A stretch of DNA of 64,000 nt from Yersinia bercovieri ATCC 43970 (lineage in GTDB: Bacteria > Pseudomonadota > Gammaproteobacteria > Enterobacterales > Enterobacteriaceae): the NCBI RefSeq assembly GCF_013282745.1, contig NZ_CP054044.1, positions 4,092,001-4,156,000 on the forward strand. The letters run 5' to 3'. The first letter of the stretch is position 1. Each line of letters starts with the position of its first letter. Made by a program: the position numbers and the translations under genes. This document shows, piece by piece, positions 1 to 8,928 of the stretch. The notes beneath the pieces were generated by a model. It saw nothing but the letters and a program-made list of their open reading frames with translations. It did no database searches and had not been told where the DNA came from.

Positions 1-2
1 GA

Positions 3-347
3 ACAAAAGGGAAAAAGAACCGTAGCGTGCCAATCAGCAAAGAACTTCATGACGAGTTAGTCGCGTTAGAGGGTGATCGGCTTTTCAGTGAGTGCTATTT
101 TCGCTTTATGGCTGCAATCAACACCACAGACATAAAGTTACCCACTGGTCAGCTCACGCATGTTTTGCGCCATACCTTTGCCGCTCACTTTATGATGTCC
201 GGGGGCAACATTCTGGTATTGCAGCGCATCCTTGGTCACAGTGATATTCAGATGACAATGCGTTATGCTCACTTCGCGCCAGAACACTTAGAAACCGCAG
301 TGCAGTTCAATCCTTTAGCAACTATAAATATTGGCATTGAAATATAA
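3..347 (+). CDS. P2-type phage integrase (tyrosine recombinase), C-terminal part
   Basis: The frame is open back to the left window edge, so the gene begins outside; a GTG at 27 is internal. The visible 114 residues are the end of the catalytic domain of a tyrosine recombinase. They show the H-x-x-R box (HVLRHTFA), the LGHSD segment and the nucleophile tyrosine in MRYAHFAP. The wording, including TKGKKNRSVPISKEL near the left edge and the LNPL-like end, is that of P2-family prophage integrases, which join phage and host DNA at att sites. No other phage structural gene is visible, so this may be a prophage edge or a remnant. The catalytic C-terminus looks intact; whether the whole gene is intact cannot be seen here. 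Confidence 0.9.
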   Translation, partial: TKGKKNRSVPISKELHDELVALEGDRLFSECYFRFMAAINTTDIKLPTGQLTHVLRHTFAAHFMMSGGNILVLQRILGHSDIQMTMRYAHFAPEHLETAVQFNPLATINIGIEI

Positions 348-433
348 ATCTCATTGCCAATGTGAGACTAATTAATATTTATTAAGGCTATTTTCGCATA
401 ACCTTAACACAAGGTGTTAAATAATAAATAATT

Positions 434-1576
434 TTAAACATAGACCTCGAACTCATCATCTCTACCTATAACTTTACACTCTTTAGATGTATATTCGACT
501 TTTTCCACTTCTAATATTTTATCGCTACCATCAACGAACTTCATTTTTTCAGGAGTAAATACCACAAGATTTTTCCCTTCACCTACTGTACTTGAAAAAA
601 GAATTCCATCATAACCCTGTTGTCTAATACAATCAGAAATAAGCTGAGACAAAATATAACGCCCTTTTAAGGACGGTGGTGTCGCCTTATTAAATATATT
701 AGCCATTGTTGCATACATTCTCATACTATCTAATTTATCCTCACTATCATAAAAATCTATTAAGTTTGGATAAGAAAAATCAAAAACATCCAAGTCAGAC
801 ATATTGACAAACTCAGCAACTGATACAATATCAGTTGGGTGAGGTCTCACTTCCGCAATGGCTGTATTCATATCTGTAGCACAATATAGGAAAGATACCC
901 CTGCCCTGTTTGCTCTACCTTGATCTGCTAGCAGTGGTGGAACCGCTGATATGTCATCATTGACATATGGGGCATAGAAACTTTGTCCTTTTCGATTAAA
1001 TCCATCATATGCAATTTTAGATTTTGAATATCCAACTCTCGCCCTATAAAAAAAAGTATTTTCAGTAATTTTCTTTAAAAAAGAATTACCATAAGAAGAA
1101 ATAATTTCTTTTATATATCCCTCATGTTCGAAGTGGTTACCTTTTTCTAGTTTTTCTTGTAAATATCTAATCCCTCTAACTTCTTGGTTTTTTATAGCTT
1201 CCAGTAACATATTTTGCTGACCATCGCTGTATCCTGCGAAAATTGGAATATTTCCGTAGACATCAATTATTGAATATAACTCATCATTTAAGTCATCACA
1301 TACTTCATTATTGGATAATACGTCATCAGAAAATATAAATCCATCGTCTAATAACAAACCATGAAAAGTCTCATCTCCACCAATATGGTCGTTATATTGA
1401 AACTCATCATAATTATAGCGAATTAAAGACTTCATCATTGTTTGAACATCATATGATTCAGTATCAAGACATATTTTCTGATTCCCCCCACACACACAGC
1501 AATCAGAAAAAATTTGATCTTTATTAATTACAAATTTAATATTTTCTTCTAAGATATGGTCAATACATATTATCAC
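434..1576 (-). CDS. Stand-alone RES-domain protein with N-terminal zinc-ribbon-like region
   Basis: The 380-residue protein starts at a GTG with an AGGA ribosome site about 10 bases upstream. Near the N-terminus C4, H7, C26/C27 and C29 could form a zinc knuckle, as in large RES proteins with a CxxC...CxxCG start. The RES domain covers about residues 170-345. It has an arginine in FYRAR (178/180), a glutamate in AIAEVRPH (242) and serines in GILFSS (328/329). RES domains in Xre-RES toxin-antitoxin pairs degrade NAD+. No Xre antitoxin gene is beside this one, so a toxin or defence role is only inference. The gene is strongly AT-rich compared with what follows and sits next to a phage integrase, which suggests horizontal transfer. 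Confidence 0.75.
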   Translation of the reverse strand: MIICIDHILEENIKFVINKDQIFSDCCVCGGNQKICLDTESYDVQTMMKSLIRYNYDEFQYNDHIGGDETFHGLLLDDGFIFSDDVLSNNEVCDDLNDELYSIIDVYGNIPIFAGYSDGQQNMLLEAIKNQEVRGIRYLQEKLEKGNHFEHEGYIKEIISSYGNSFLKKITENTFFYRARVGYSKSKIAYDGFNRKGQSFYAPYVNDDISAVPPLLADQGRANRAGVSFLYCATDMNTAIAEVRPHPTDIVSVAEFVNMSDLDVFDFSYPNLIDFYDSEDKLDSMRMYATMANIFNKATPPSLKGRYILSQLISDCIRQQGYDGILFSSTVGEGKNLVVFTPEKMKFVDGSDKILEVEKVEYTSKECKVIGRDDEFEVYV

Positions 1577-1944
1577 AAGAGTTATATCCTAAATTTAATT
1601 TATTGAGCTGATGGATTATATATGGCTTGTATATTAGCTGATTTATGCTCTTTTGAAAATTGAGATGCCTCTAACATTTTGAAGATAACGTACAAAAAAT
1701 CCTAATGATGCATACACTGGCGACAAAGTGGCGGCGGAGGTTATTCTTCCCTAGTATTTACTACCCCTCAATAACTAATCAACTCATTGTATTTATTGTA
1801 TATTGTTGTTTTATATAGAGTAATGAGACTATCGGGTTTTTTCTTGCCTGGAATTTGAGTTCTGCCCCTCATATCCCCCTTAAGGCTTTCTTAAGACAAA
1901 ATTATTACAGTAATAACATTCCCTATTTCTGCTCAGGTTATTTC
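1577..1944. other. Intergenic region, probable island boundary
   Basis: No convincing gene is seen. Composition changes from the AT-rich RES gene to the more balanced PAP2 genes. The short motif ATCGGGTTTTTTC near 1831 resembles the T-rich tail of an RNA gene or attachment site, but no tRNA can be folded here and no second copy is visible in the window. Confidence 0.35.
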
Positions 1945-2721
1945 GTGAAGACCAGCAAACACCCACCTCAATGCAAACACGCGCCTCAATATGAGGCCAC
2001 CACACCAACATTAAATAGCATCTCAACAACACCAACAATTAAGACAAACTCCCTTTACTCATTGCCACTAACATTCTATTTTTGGCAGGCTTTTGGGTTG
2101 GCAATCAGTGGATTACTCTTTCTCTGGCTAGCCCGCAACGAGCAGTTGGATTGGCTTATCAGTAATTATTGGTTTGATCCCGTCGGGCGGAACTTTCCGC
2201 TGGAACATAACTACTGGCTGGATTTACTGAATCACCGGCTATTAAAAATCACCATTATCAGCGCTGCTGTGGTGGCTTTGTTATGGGGTCTTTATCGCCG
2301 AAATGGGCGAATAGTCACCAGTATGCTGTTGTTTGGTATTGGCCCGTTGGTGATAGGCATTCTAAAAGCCACCAGTGCACACTCATGCCCTTGGGATCTG
2401 ATGGCGTATGGCGGGAAATCCCTCAGTTATGTGCTGATGGGGAGTGCGCCTGTCGGTGCAGGCCCTGGCCACTGCTTTCCTGGAGGCCATGCATCCAGCG
2501 GTTTTGCTGTTATGGCACTGTTTTTCTTGTTTTATCCGGAGCGGCCACGGCTGGCGACCCTGTGTTGGTTCGTCGGTGTCACTCTTGGCATGTTGATGGG
2601 GTTTGGTCAAGTTATGCGCGGCGCACACTTCCTGACTCACAACCTGTGGGCGGGTTGGTGGGTATGGCTTAGCCAGTTAGCTCTGTTTTGGATGATTAGC
2701 GGTTATTACAACCGTGATTAA
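1945..2721 (+). CDS. PAP2-family membrane phosphatase
   Basis: This is an integral membrane lipid phosphatase of the PAP2 superfamily. The motifs in order are K-x6-CP (KATSAHSCPWD, in place of K-x6-RP), PGGHASSG (the PSGH motif with the catalytic histidine) and MRGAHFLTHNLW. The last is the variant third motif with two histidines that is common in this subfamily. I count about six hydrophobic segments. The frame is open from a TTG at 1855, but I prefer the GTG at 1945 (258 residues), which has an AGG about 8 bases upstream; the residues before it look non-coding. It lies 11 bases before ybjG, so the two are probably one operon. The substrate cannot be read from sequence; a lipid pyrophosphate is likely. 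Confidence 0.8.
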   Translation: MKTSKHPPQCKHAPQYEATTPTLNSISTTPTIKTNSLYSLPLTFYFWQAFGLAISGLLFLWLARNEQLDWLISNYWFDPVGRNFPLEHNYWLDLLNHRLLKITIISAAVVALLWGLYRRNGRIVTSMLLFGIGPLVIGILKATSAHSCPWDLMAYGGKSLSYVLMGSAPVGAGPGHCFPGGHASSGFAVMALFFLFYPERPRLATLCWFVGVTLGMLMGFGQVMRGAHFLTHNLWAGWWVWLSQLALFWMISGYYNRD

Positions 2722-2732
2722 AGGACAAAATA

Positions 2733-3338
2733 ATGGAACAAATGAATTACTTTTTCTTTTCCATGATTAATGCGACTCCCGCATCATCACCATGGATGAT
2801 TTCTTTTGCGACCTTCATCGCACGTGACTTGATCATGATTGTTCCTGTGTTGCTGGTAGGCTTGTGGCTATGGGGGCCGAAAAACACCATGGACTTACAG
2901 CGCACAATGGTCTCCAAGGCAGCTATTGCTCTCGCTTTTTCCATGCTTTCAGCGGCGTGTATCGGCATGCTTCTCCCCCACGACCGGCCTTTTGCCGTTG
3001 GCCTTGGCTATAATTATCTAAGTCATGCCCCGGATAGCTCTTTCCCGAGTGACCATGGCACCGCTATCTTTACCTTCGCCTTAGCCTTTGTTTTCTGGCA
3101 CAAAATCTGGCCCGCGATCACAATGATGGTGATAGCTATTGCCATTGCCTGGTCACGGGTCTATCTGGGGGTTCATTGGCCATTAGATATGGTGGGGGCT
3201 TTCTTGCTAGGGATTATCGGTTGCCTGTTCGCTCAGTTAGTGTGGAATCTATTCGGAGATGCTATCTCGAGTGGCATGAAGCGCCTTTATCACCTGAGTT
3301 TTGCCTTACCGATCAGTCGCGGGTGGGTCAGAAGCTAA
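2733..3338 (+). CDS. ybjG: Undecaprenyl-diphosphatase YbjG (PAP2 family)
   Basis: The 201-residue membrane protein matches E. coli YbjG closely from its start (FSMINATPASSPWMISFATF). It dephosphorylates undecaprenyl pyrophosphate to recycle the lipid carrier of cell wall synthesis. The PAP2 motifs are complete: HDRP, PSDHGT and SRVYLGVHWPLD. It follows another PAP2 gene by 11 bases with an AGGACAAAATA ribosome site region, so the pair is probably co-transcribed. The active site of this family faces the periplasm. Confidence 0.93.
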   Translation: MEQMNYFFFSMINATPASSPWMISFATFIARDLIMIVPVLLVGLWLWGPKNTMDLQRTMVSKAAIALAFSMLSAACIGMLLPHDRPFAVGLGYNYLSHAPDSSFPSDHGTAIFTFALAFVFWHKIWPAITMMVIAIAIAWSRVYLGVHWPLDMVGAFLLGIIGCLFAQLVWNLFGDAISSGMKRLYHLSFALPISRGWVRS

Positions 3339-3470
3339 CAACGCCACGTTATTTATCTCACATTGCCGATTGCCCCATAATGATCGGCACTGTTTTCAGC
3401 TTACCCCCACGTTAAAAAATATTTTTAAATCAATAAATAACAAACAGACCTATCTCCCCCTCACTATTAA

Positions 3471-3486
3471 TGTTACTTAAATAACA
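3471..3486 (+). promoter_or_regulatory. DeoR operator 1
   Basis: TGTTACTTAAATAACA has half-sites TGTTA and TAACA six bases apart. This is the layout of the E. coli DeoR operator TGTTAGAATTCTAACA. It lies 102 bases before the deoC start. Confidence 0.72.
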
Positions 3487-3533
3487 AAAATCATTGTAAC
3501 CAGTGAATGTTAGCTTTGTTTTACCCCAAGAAA

Positions 3534-3549
3534 TGTTACCATTATAACA
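3534..3549 (+). promoter_or_regulatory. DeoR operator 2
   Basis: TGTTACCATTATAACA has the same 16-bp layout as the upstream site. The two are exactly 63 bp apart, six helical turns, which would suit DeoR looping between them. Confidence 0.75.
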
Positions 3550-3587
3550 ACAGAGCCAACTTACAGATAAACAAAAGGATAATAATC

Positions 3588-4259
3588 ATGACAATCAATT
3601 ACGCTAATTATATCGACCATACCCTCTTGGCAATGGATGCCACCGAAGCACAAATTATTAAGCTGTGTGAAGAAGCCAAACAACACCATTTCTATGCTGT
3701 ATGTGTGAACTCAGGTTATGTTCCACTGGCGGCTCAGCAGTTAGCCGGCAGCCCAGTTAAAGTGTGTTCAGTCATTGGCTTCCCATTGGGTGCGGGTCTG
3801 ACTGAAGCAAAAGCGTTTGAAGCTCAAGCGGCTATCAATGCCGGCGCACAAGAGATTGATATGGTTATCAATGTTGGCTGGCTGAAAAGCGGAAAAATAG
3901 CTGAAGTCAAAGCCGATATTAAGGCCGTGCGTGATAATTGCGCCTCCACACCGTTGAAGGTAATATTAGAAACTTGCCTGCTCAGCGACGCACAAATCGT
4001 CCAGGTGTGTGAGATGTGTCGTGAGTTAGATGTTGCCTTTGTGAAAACTTCAACAGGTTTCAGCACCGGTGGCGCTAAAGAGGAGCATGTAAAATTGATG
4101 CGTACCACGGTAGGCCCGGTGATGGGGGTTAAGGCATCCGGTGCCGTTCGTGACCGAGCCACTGCTGAAAAAATGATTCAGGCAGGAGCAACTCGAATTG
4201 GTACCAGCTCTGGGGTTGCTATCGTTTCAGGCCAGCAAGCGGCCGAGTCAAGCTACTAA
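3588..4259 (+). CDS. deoC: Deoxyribose-phosphate aldolase
   Basis: The class I aldolase cleaves 2-deoxyribose-5-phosphate to glyceraldehyde-3-phosphate and acetaldehyde in deoxynucleoside catabolism. The 223-residue form is the shorter DeoC type (compare Bacillus), not the 259-residue E. coli form. D91 (EIDMVIN), Schiff-base K153 (FVKTSTGF) and K182 (GVKASGAVR) are present. The ATG at 3588 follows AAAAGGA; longer upstream reading is not supported. Unlike the E. coli deoCABD operon it stands alone and is followed by its regulator deoR. Two DeoR-type operators lie upstream, so induction by deoxyribose-5-phosphate is expected. Confidence 0.95.
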   Translation: MTINYANYIDHTLLAMDATEAQIIKLCEEAKQHHFYAVCVNSGYVPLAAQQLAGSPVKVCSVIGFPLGAGLTEAKAFEAQAAINAGAQEIDMVINVGWLKSGKIAEVKADIKAVRDNCASTPLKVILETCLLSDAQIVQVCEMCRELDVAFVKTSTGFSTGGAKEEHVKLMRTTVGPVMGVKASGAVRDRATAEKMIQAGATRIGTSSGVAIVSGQQAAESSY

Positions 4260-4267
4260 CATATGAT

Positions 4268-4289
4268 AAGCCCGGTTAATACCGGGCTT
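4268..4289 (+). terminator. Hairpin after deoC
   Basis: A perfect 9-bp stem (AAGCCCGGT / ACCGGGCTT) with a TAAT loop is followed by ATTTATT. The T tract is weak, so it may only attenuate transcription into deoR. Confidence 0.65.
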
Positions 4290-4349
4290 ATTTATTGCCC
4301 TGTGCTGTTTTGCAGCCCAGGGTATAGCAAATTTTTTCAGGAATCTCTT

Positions 4350-5114
4350 ATGGAAACCCGCCGTGCAGAACGAATTAATAAACTTACTCAGGTCCTAAAG
4401 CGTTCCGATAAAATCCATCTAAAAGAGGCCGCAAACCTGCTACGGGTTTCAGAGATGACCATCCGGCGGGATCTTAGCGCCGAACCGACCGCAGTTATTT
4501 TACTCGGCGGGTATGTGGTGATGGACCCCAAAAGCAACAATGCCAATAGCTATTTTGTCTCTGATCAACAGGCCAAGCAGGTTGAGGAGAAACGGCGCAT
4601 TGGTCAGTTAGCAGCTCGCCTGATAGTGGAAAACGATACCGTTTTTTTTGACTGCGGTACCACCATCCCCTCAATCATTGACGAGATCGATGAAGAACTA
4701 ACATTTACCGCAATTTGTTACTCCCTTAACACCTTTCTCTCCCTGCAAGATAAGCCCAATTGCAAAGTCATCCTGTGTGGCGGTGAGTTCAAACCCAATA
4801 ACTATATTTTCACCCCTATCAGCCAGCATAATGAACTGGATAATATCTGCCCGAATAAAGCTTTTATCTCGGCGGCGGGAGTTTCAATTGAGTATGGCGC
4901 AACCTGTTTCAACTTCGATGAGATCCTGTTGAAGCATCGTGCCATTGCCAAATCTCAGCATAAAATTCTGGTCGCCGACCACAGTAAGTTTGGCAACATA
5001 AAGCCCGCCAGTATAGGTGCTTTGACTCTCTTTGATGCAGTAGTCACTGACCGTCAGCCTGATGCTGAATTCAGTCAGTTCTTTTTAGCGCAGGGCATCA
5101 AGATCGACTGTTAA
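4350..5114 (+). CDS. deoR: Deoxyribonucleoside regulator DeoR
   Basis: The 254-residue DeoR-family repressor begins METRRAERINKL like E. coli DeoR, after a CAGGAA ribosome site. An N-terminal helix-turn-helix (about residues 22-45, LLRVSEMTIRRDL) is followed by a sugar-phosphate sensor domain. That domain carries the conserved DCGTT, CGGEF, SAAGVS and DHSKFG segments. It probably represses deoC through the two operators at 3471 and 3534 and responds to deoxyribose-5-phosphate. In E. coli deoR is unlinked to deo genes; here it sits 90 bases downstream of deoC. Confidence 0.92.
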   Translation: METRRAERINKLTQVLKRSDKIHLKEAANLLRVSEMTIRRDLSAEPTAVILLGGYVVMDPKSNNANSYFVSDQQAKQVEEKRRIGQLAARLIVENDTVFFDCGTTIPSIIDEIDEELTFTAICYSLNTFLSLQDKPNCKVILCGGEFKPNNYIFTPISQHNELDNICPNKAFISAAGVSIEYGATCFNFDEILLKHRAIAKSQHKILVADHSKFGNIKPASIGALTLFDAVVTDRQPDAEFSQFFLAQGIKIDC

Positions 5115-6129
5115 CCTTGAATTACATAGTAAAAATATTATTTTTATCTTCGACGGGTGGTTTGCTCTACCCGTGAATTACTAGGCAAAAATCTGACTAT
5201 ATTTAGGTTGTATAAATCCCGCCTAATAACCATATTTTATTTATGGTTAAGCAATATTCCCATCTTGAAATTTTTAAAACACAATTTCATTATTTATCTG
5301 GTTCCGATAAGCGCTGAATTTAAGGTAAATTAATTTAACATTTAGCCTTCTTTTAACCCATTTAAATAAGAGAATAGCGGAAGCTTTTGTCTGACAAATT
5401 ACCGACTGTAAAAAACTCCATAACAAATATGCCGATATTCATCGCTAGATTATTCTCACCTACGATAATCCACAGCGCTGATTTCATATTCGACTGATTA
5501 TATTAACATCAGATTCATAAATTGCTTGTATGTCAGAATAATATAATAAATACATAAAAATCAATAGATTGAATTAACTCCTCTATTTTAAACTAATGAT
5601 ATCCATCAATAAATCAGCGAAAAATTTGAATTATGCTAGATCCATCATCATGGTTAAAATATATTGCACGCCAAGAGATGGACGATAAAGAATAGACTGT
5701 TTGTTTATTGACCATAAATGAAAATAGACTTTTAAGCACCTTTAGTGATGAAGTTTAAACATTCACGTAACAATCAGTTGTAAATTTGCAACAAGTGACC
5801 TAAAACGAGTTTATTAAGCATTTGAGAGCAGGATCACGGTAGTTTTCACTACAAATCGTTATCTTGCCGCCAGCAAAAACTACCAAGCTCACGGTAACAA
5901 CAAAAATAGCCAATAAGGCGAATTACGCGCCGAATATTGGTTAAATTTTGCACTCTATTTTTTAGATATAAAGCACCACTACGGCACCAAAGTAATAACC
6001 AGGGCACTCATTTTAACCGAATCGTTTTGACTGAATTTTTCACCTGATAGTGAAACTCAATAATGCACTACAGGTATCTAACTTTCGGTTCTTAATTTTA
6101 AATTAACGTGTTCACTATGGAGATTTTTC
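5115..6129. other. Long AT-rich intergenic region before sdaC
   Basis: There are about 1015 bases with no supported gene. A weak dyad (ACGGGT...ACCCGT) lies just after deoR at 5153-5174. A 9-bp inverted repeat GGTAGTTTT / AAAACTACC is at 5838-5884, with a 29-base spacer. A 6-6-6 dyad TTTCAC-CTGATA-GTGAAA is at 6038-6055, about 75 bases before sdaC. The sdaC ribosome site is TGGAGAT. Scattered short ORFs lack ribosome sites. Confidence 0.6.
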
Positions 6130-7425
6130 ATGGACACTACTCAAGCAGGCACCCTTGCCTCCACGGGAAAAGTTTCAACATCTACCTGGCGTAAAAGTGA
6201 CACCATGTGGATGCTGGGTCTATACGGTACAGCAATAGGTGCAGGTGTATTATTCCTGCCAATCAATGCGGGTATCGGCGGTCTGCTACCGCTAATTGTG
6301 ATGGCCATCATTGCTTTCCCGATGACCTTCTTTGCTCACCGTGGTCTGTGCCGCTTTGTGCTTTCAGGTAAAAACCCAGGTGAAGACATTACTGAAGTGG
6401 TTGAAGAGCACTTCGGCATCGGCGCAGGTAAGTTGATTACACTGCTTTACTTCTTCGCTATCTACCCAATTTTGTTGGTTTACAGTGTCGCGATTACCAA
6501 CACCGTCGATAGCTTCATTACCCACCAGATGCATCTGCCATCACCACCACGTGCCATCTTGTCACTGATTCTTATCATTGGCCTGATGACTATCGTGCGT
6601 TTTGGTGAGCACGCCATTGTAAAAGCAATGAGCATCCTGGTGTTCCCATTTGTTGCGGCATTGATGCTGCTGGCGGTGTACCTGATCCCTAACTGGTCTG
6701 GTGCCATCTTCGAGCACGTATCAATGGACGGCAATGGCACCGGAAGCGGCCTGTGGATGACCATGTGGCTGGTTATTCCGGTCATGGTGTTCTCATTCAA
6801 CCACTCCCCGATCATCTCTGCGTTTGCGGTCTCAAAACGTGAAGAGTACGGCGTTGATGCTGAGAAAAAATGTTCACGCATTTTGGCTTTTGCTCACATC
6901 ATGATGGTTGTCACGGTCATGTTCTTCGTCTTCAGCTGTGTTCTGAGCCTGTCACCGGCTGATTTGGCAGAAGCGAAAAGCCAAAATATCTCTATTTTGT
7001 CTTACCTGGCTAACCACTTTAATACCCCAATCATTGCCTACATGGCACCGGTTATTGCCTTTATCGCTATCACCAAATCGTTCCTGGGTCACTATCTGGG
7101 CGCACGTGAAGGCTTTAACGGCATGATGATTAAGTCTCTGCGTAGCAAGGGCAAAACCATCAATCATGACAAACTGAACCGCATAACTGCGCTGTTCATG
7201 CTGGTAACAACCTGGATCGTTGCAACCATGAACCCAAGCATTCTGGGCATGATTGAGACTCTGGGTGGCCCGATTATCGCCATGCTGCTGTTCCTGATGC
7301 CAATGTACGCAATCCATAAAGTGCCAGCGATGCGCAAATACAGTGGCCAGATCAGTAACGTATTCGTGGTTATCATGGGTCTGATTGCTATCTCTGCCAT
7401 CTTGTTCAGCCTGTTCGGCAAATAA
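6130..7425 (+). CDS. sdaC: Serine transporter SdaC
   Basis: The 431-residue inner-membrane serine/H+ symporter belongs to the hydroxy/aromatic amino acid permease family. It begins with a hydrophilic tail and then [25 protein letters not shown], the typical first helix; about eleven membrane segments follow. Its length and sequence match E. coli SdaC (429 residues). The serine deaminase gene sdaB follows 135 bases downstream, so uptake and breakdown of serine are linked as in E. coli. A hairpin at 7431-7457 could lower expression of sdaB. Confidence 0.96.
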   Translation: MDTTQAGTLASTGKVSTSTWRKSDTMWMLGLYGTAIGAGVLFLPINAGIGGLLPLIVMAIIAFPMTFFAHRGLCRFVLSGKNPGEDITEVVEEHFGIGAGKLITLLYFFAIYPILLVYSVAITNTVDSFITHQMHLPSPPRAILSLILIIGLMTIVRFGEHAIVKAMSILVFPFVAALMLLAVYLIPNWSGAIFEHVSMDGNGTGSGLWMTMWLVIPVMVFSFNHSPIISAFAVSKREEYGVDAEKKCSRILAFAHIMMVVTVMFFVFSCVLSLSPADLAEAKSQNISILSYLANHFNTPIIAYMAPVIAFIAITKSFLGHYLGAREGFNGMMIKSLRSKGKTINHDKLNRITALFMLVTTWIVATMNPSILGMIETLGGPIIAMLLFLMPMYAIHKVPAMRKYSGQISNVFVVIMGLIAISAILFSLFGK

Positions 7426-7430
7426 TACTG

Positions 7431-7457
7431 AGGCTGGTCATCTTCCACGGCCAGCCT
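7431..7457 (+). terminator. Hairpin between sdaC and sdaB
   Basis: AGGCTGG pairs with CCAGCCT across a 13-base loop just after the sdaC stop. No T tract follows, so it is more likely an mRNA 3' stabiliser or partial terminator. Confidence 0.45.
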
Positions 7458-7560
7458 ATCTAACGCAGTAATCGTTTCAAAAGCCGGTGCGTCCGCGTCG
7501 GCTTCTTATTCCACGGCTTTGTAAGCGAATTAATAATTAGAACCTTTAAGAGGCTAATAT

Positions 7561-8928
7561 ATGGTCAGCGTTTTTGACATTTTCAAGATTGGTATTGGTC
7601 CTTCCAGCTCCCATACCGTCGGCCCGATGAAGGCTGGCAAGCTGTTTACCGATGATTTAATCACACTGGGGCATCTTTCTGCCGTCACGCGAATCACTGT
7701 GGATGTTTACGGTTCACTCTCTCTGACCGGTAAAGGTCATCATACTGATATCGCCATTATTATGGGTTTAGCGGGTAATCTGCCCGATACCGTTGATATT
7801 GATGCCATCGCCGGTTTCATCCGCGATGTAGAACTGCGTCAGCGCCTGCTGTTAGCCAATGGCAGCCACGAAGTTGATTTTCCTGCCCAGGGTGGGATGA
7901 ACTTCCACGAAACCAATTTGCCACTGCATGAAAATGGCATGTCCATCACGGCACATGCCGGTGATGAGACACTTTTCAGTAAAACCTACTACTCCATCGG
8001 CGGTGGCTTTATTGTCGATGAAGCCCACTTTGCTCAGCAAGATGGTCACGCGGTTTCGGTGCCCTACCCGTTCAACTCTGCCCGTGACTTGCAAAAACAC
8101 TGTAAAGATACTGGTTTATCACTGTCCGGTTTAGTGATGCAAAATGAGCTGGCGTTGCACAGTAAAGCCGAAATAAGCGCACACTTTGCCGCTATTTGGC
8201 AGGTCATGTGCGCCGGTATTGAGCGCGGTATTAACACTGAAGGTCTGTTACCTGGCCCAATGAGAGTGCCACGTCGTGCCGCAGCATTACGCCGTATGTT
8301 GGTCACCACCGACAAGCATAATGCCGACCCGATGATGGTTGTCGATTGGATCAATATGTATGCGCTGGCCGTCAACGAAGAGAATGCAGCCGGTGGGCGG
8401 GTTGTCACGGCACCGACCAATGGCGCATGCGGCATTATTCCTGCAGTACTGGCGTACTACGATAAGTTTATTCGCCCGGTGAATGAGAACTCCTACAGCC
8501 GCTATTTTCTGGTGTCTGGTGTGATTGGTGCGCTGTATAAAATGAACGCATCCATTTCTGGCGCTGAAGTGGGATGTCAGGGGGAAGTGGGGGTTGCCTG
8601 CTCAATGGCCGCAGCCGGCTTGGCTGAATTGATGGGCGGTAGCCCTGCTCAGGTCTGTATCGCCGCTGAAATCGCCATGGAGCACAATCTGGGGCTGACT
8701 TGTGACCCGGTTGCCGGGCAAGTTCAAGTGCCTTGCATTGAGCGCAACGCGATCTCCGCGGTACAAGCCGTCAACTCTGCCCGCATGGCGCTGCGCCGCA
8801 CTAGCGAACCCAGTGTCTGCCTGGATAAAGTCATCGAAACGATGTATGAAACCGGCAAGGATATGAACGCAAAATACCGCGAAACCTCCCGTGGTGGGCT
8901 GGCAATCAAGGTTGTTGCCTGTAACTGA
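7561..8928 (+). CDS. sdaB: L-serine deaminase
   Basis: The iron-sulfur L-serine dehydratase converts serine to pyruvate and ammonia. The 455 residues match E. coli SdaB (455). The N-terminal beta-barrel domain opens with SVFDIFKIGIGPSSSHTVGPM. The catalytic domain carries cysteines at 339, 381 and 392, spaced 42 and 11 apart as in known serine deaminases that hold a 4Fe-4S cluster. The start is preceded by AAGAGG. It is the second gene after sdaC. Confidence 0.95.
   Translation: MVSVFDIFKIGIGPSSSHTVGPMKAGKLFTDDLITLGHLSAVTRITVDVYGSLSLTGKGHHTDIAIIMGLAGNLPDTVDIDAIAGFIRDVELRQRLLLANGSHEVDFPAQGGMNFHETNLPLHENGMSITAHAGDETLFSKTYYSIGGGFIVDEAHFAQQDGHAVSVPYPFNSARDLQKHCKDTGLSLSGLVMQNELALHSKAEISAHFAAIWQVMCAGIERGINTEGLLPGPMRVPRRAAALRRMLVTTDKHNADPMMVVDWINMYALAVNEENAAGGRVVTAPTNGACGIIPAVLAYYDKFIRPVNENSYSRYFLVSGVIGALYKMNASISGAEVGCQGEVGVACSMAAAGLAELMGGSPAQVCIAAEIAMEHNLGLTCDPVAGQVQVPCIERNAISAVQAVNSARMALRRTSEPSVCLDKVIETMYETGKDMNAKYRETSRGGLAIKVVACN

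Noticed and set aside
1825..1850. Attachment site or tRNA tail at the island edge
   Set aside because: No tRNA fold and no second copy of the sequence inside the window.
2283..2672. Long alternative frames inside the PAP2, dacC, fru, uxuA and other genes
   Set aside because: They overlap strongly supported genes in other frames and show no family features.
5633..5695. 20-codon ORF in the gap before sdaC
   Set aside because: Short, no ribosome site and no supporting context.
6038..6055. CRP site before sdaC
   Set aside because: The dyad is TTTCAC-N6-GTGAAA, the opposite arm order to the CRP consensus TGTGA-N6-TCACA.
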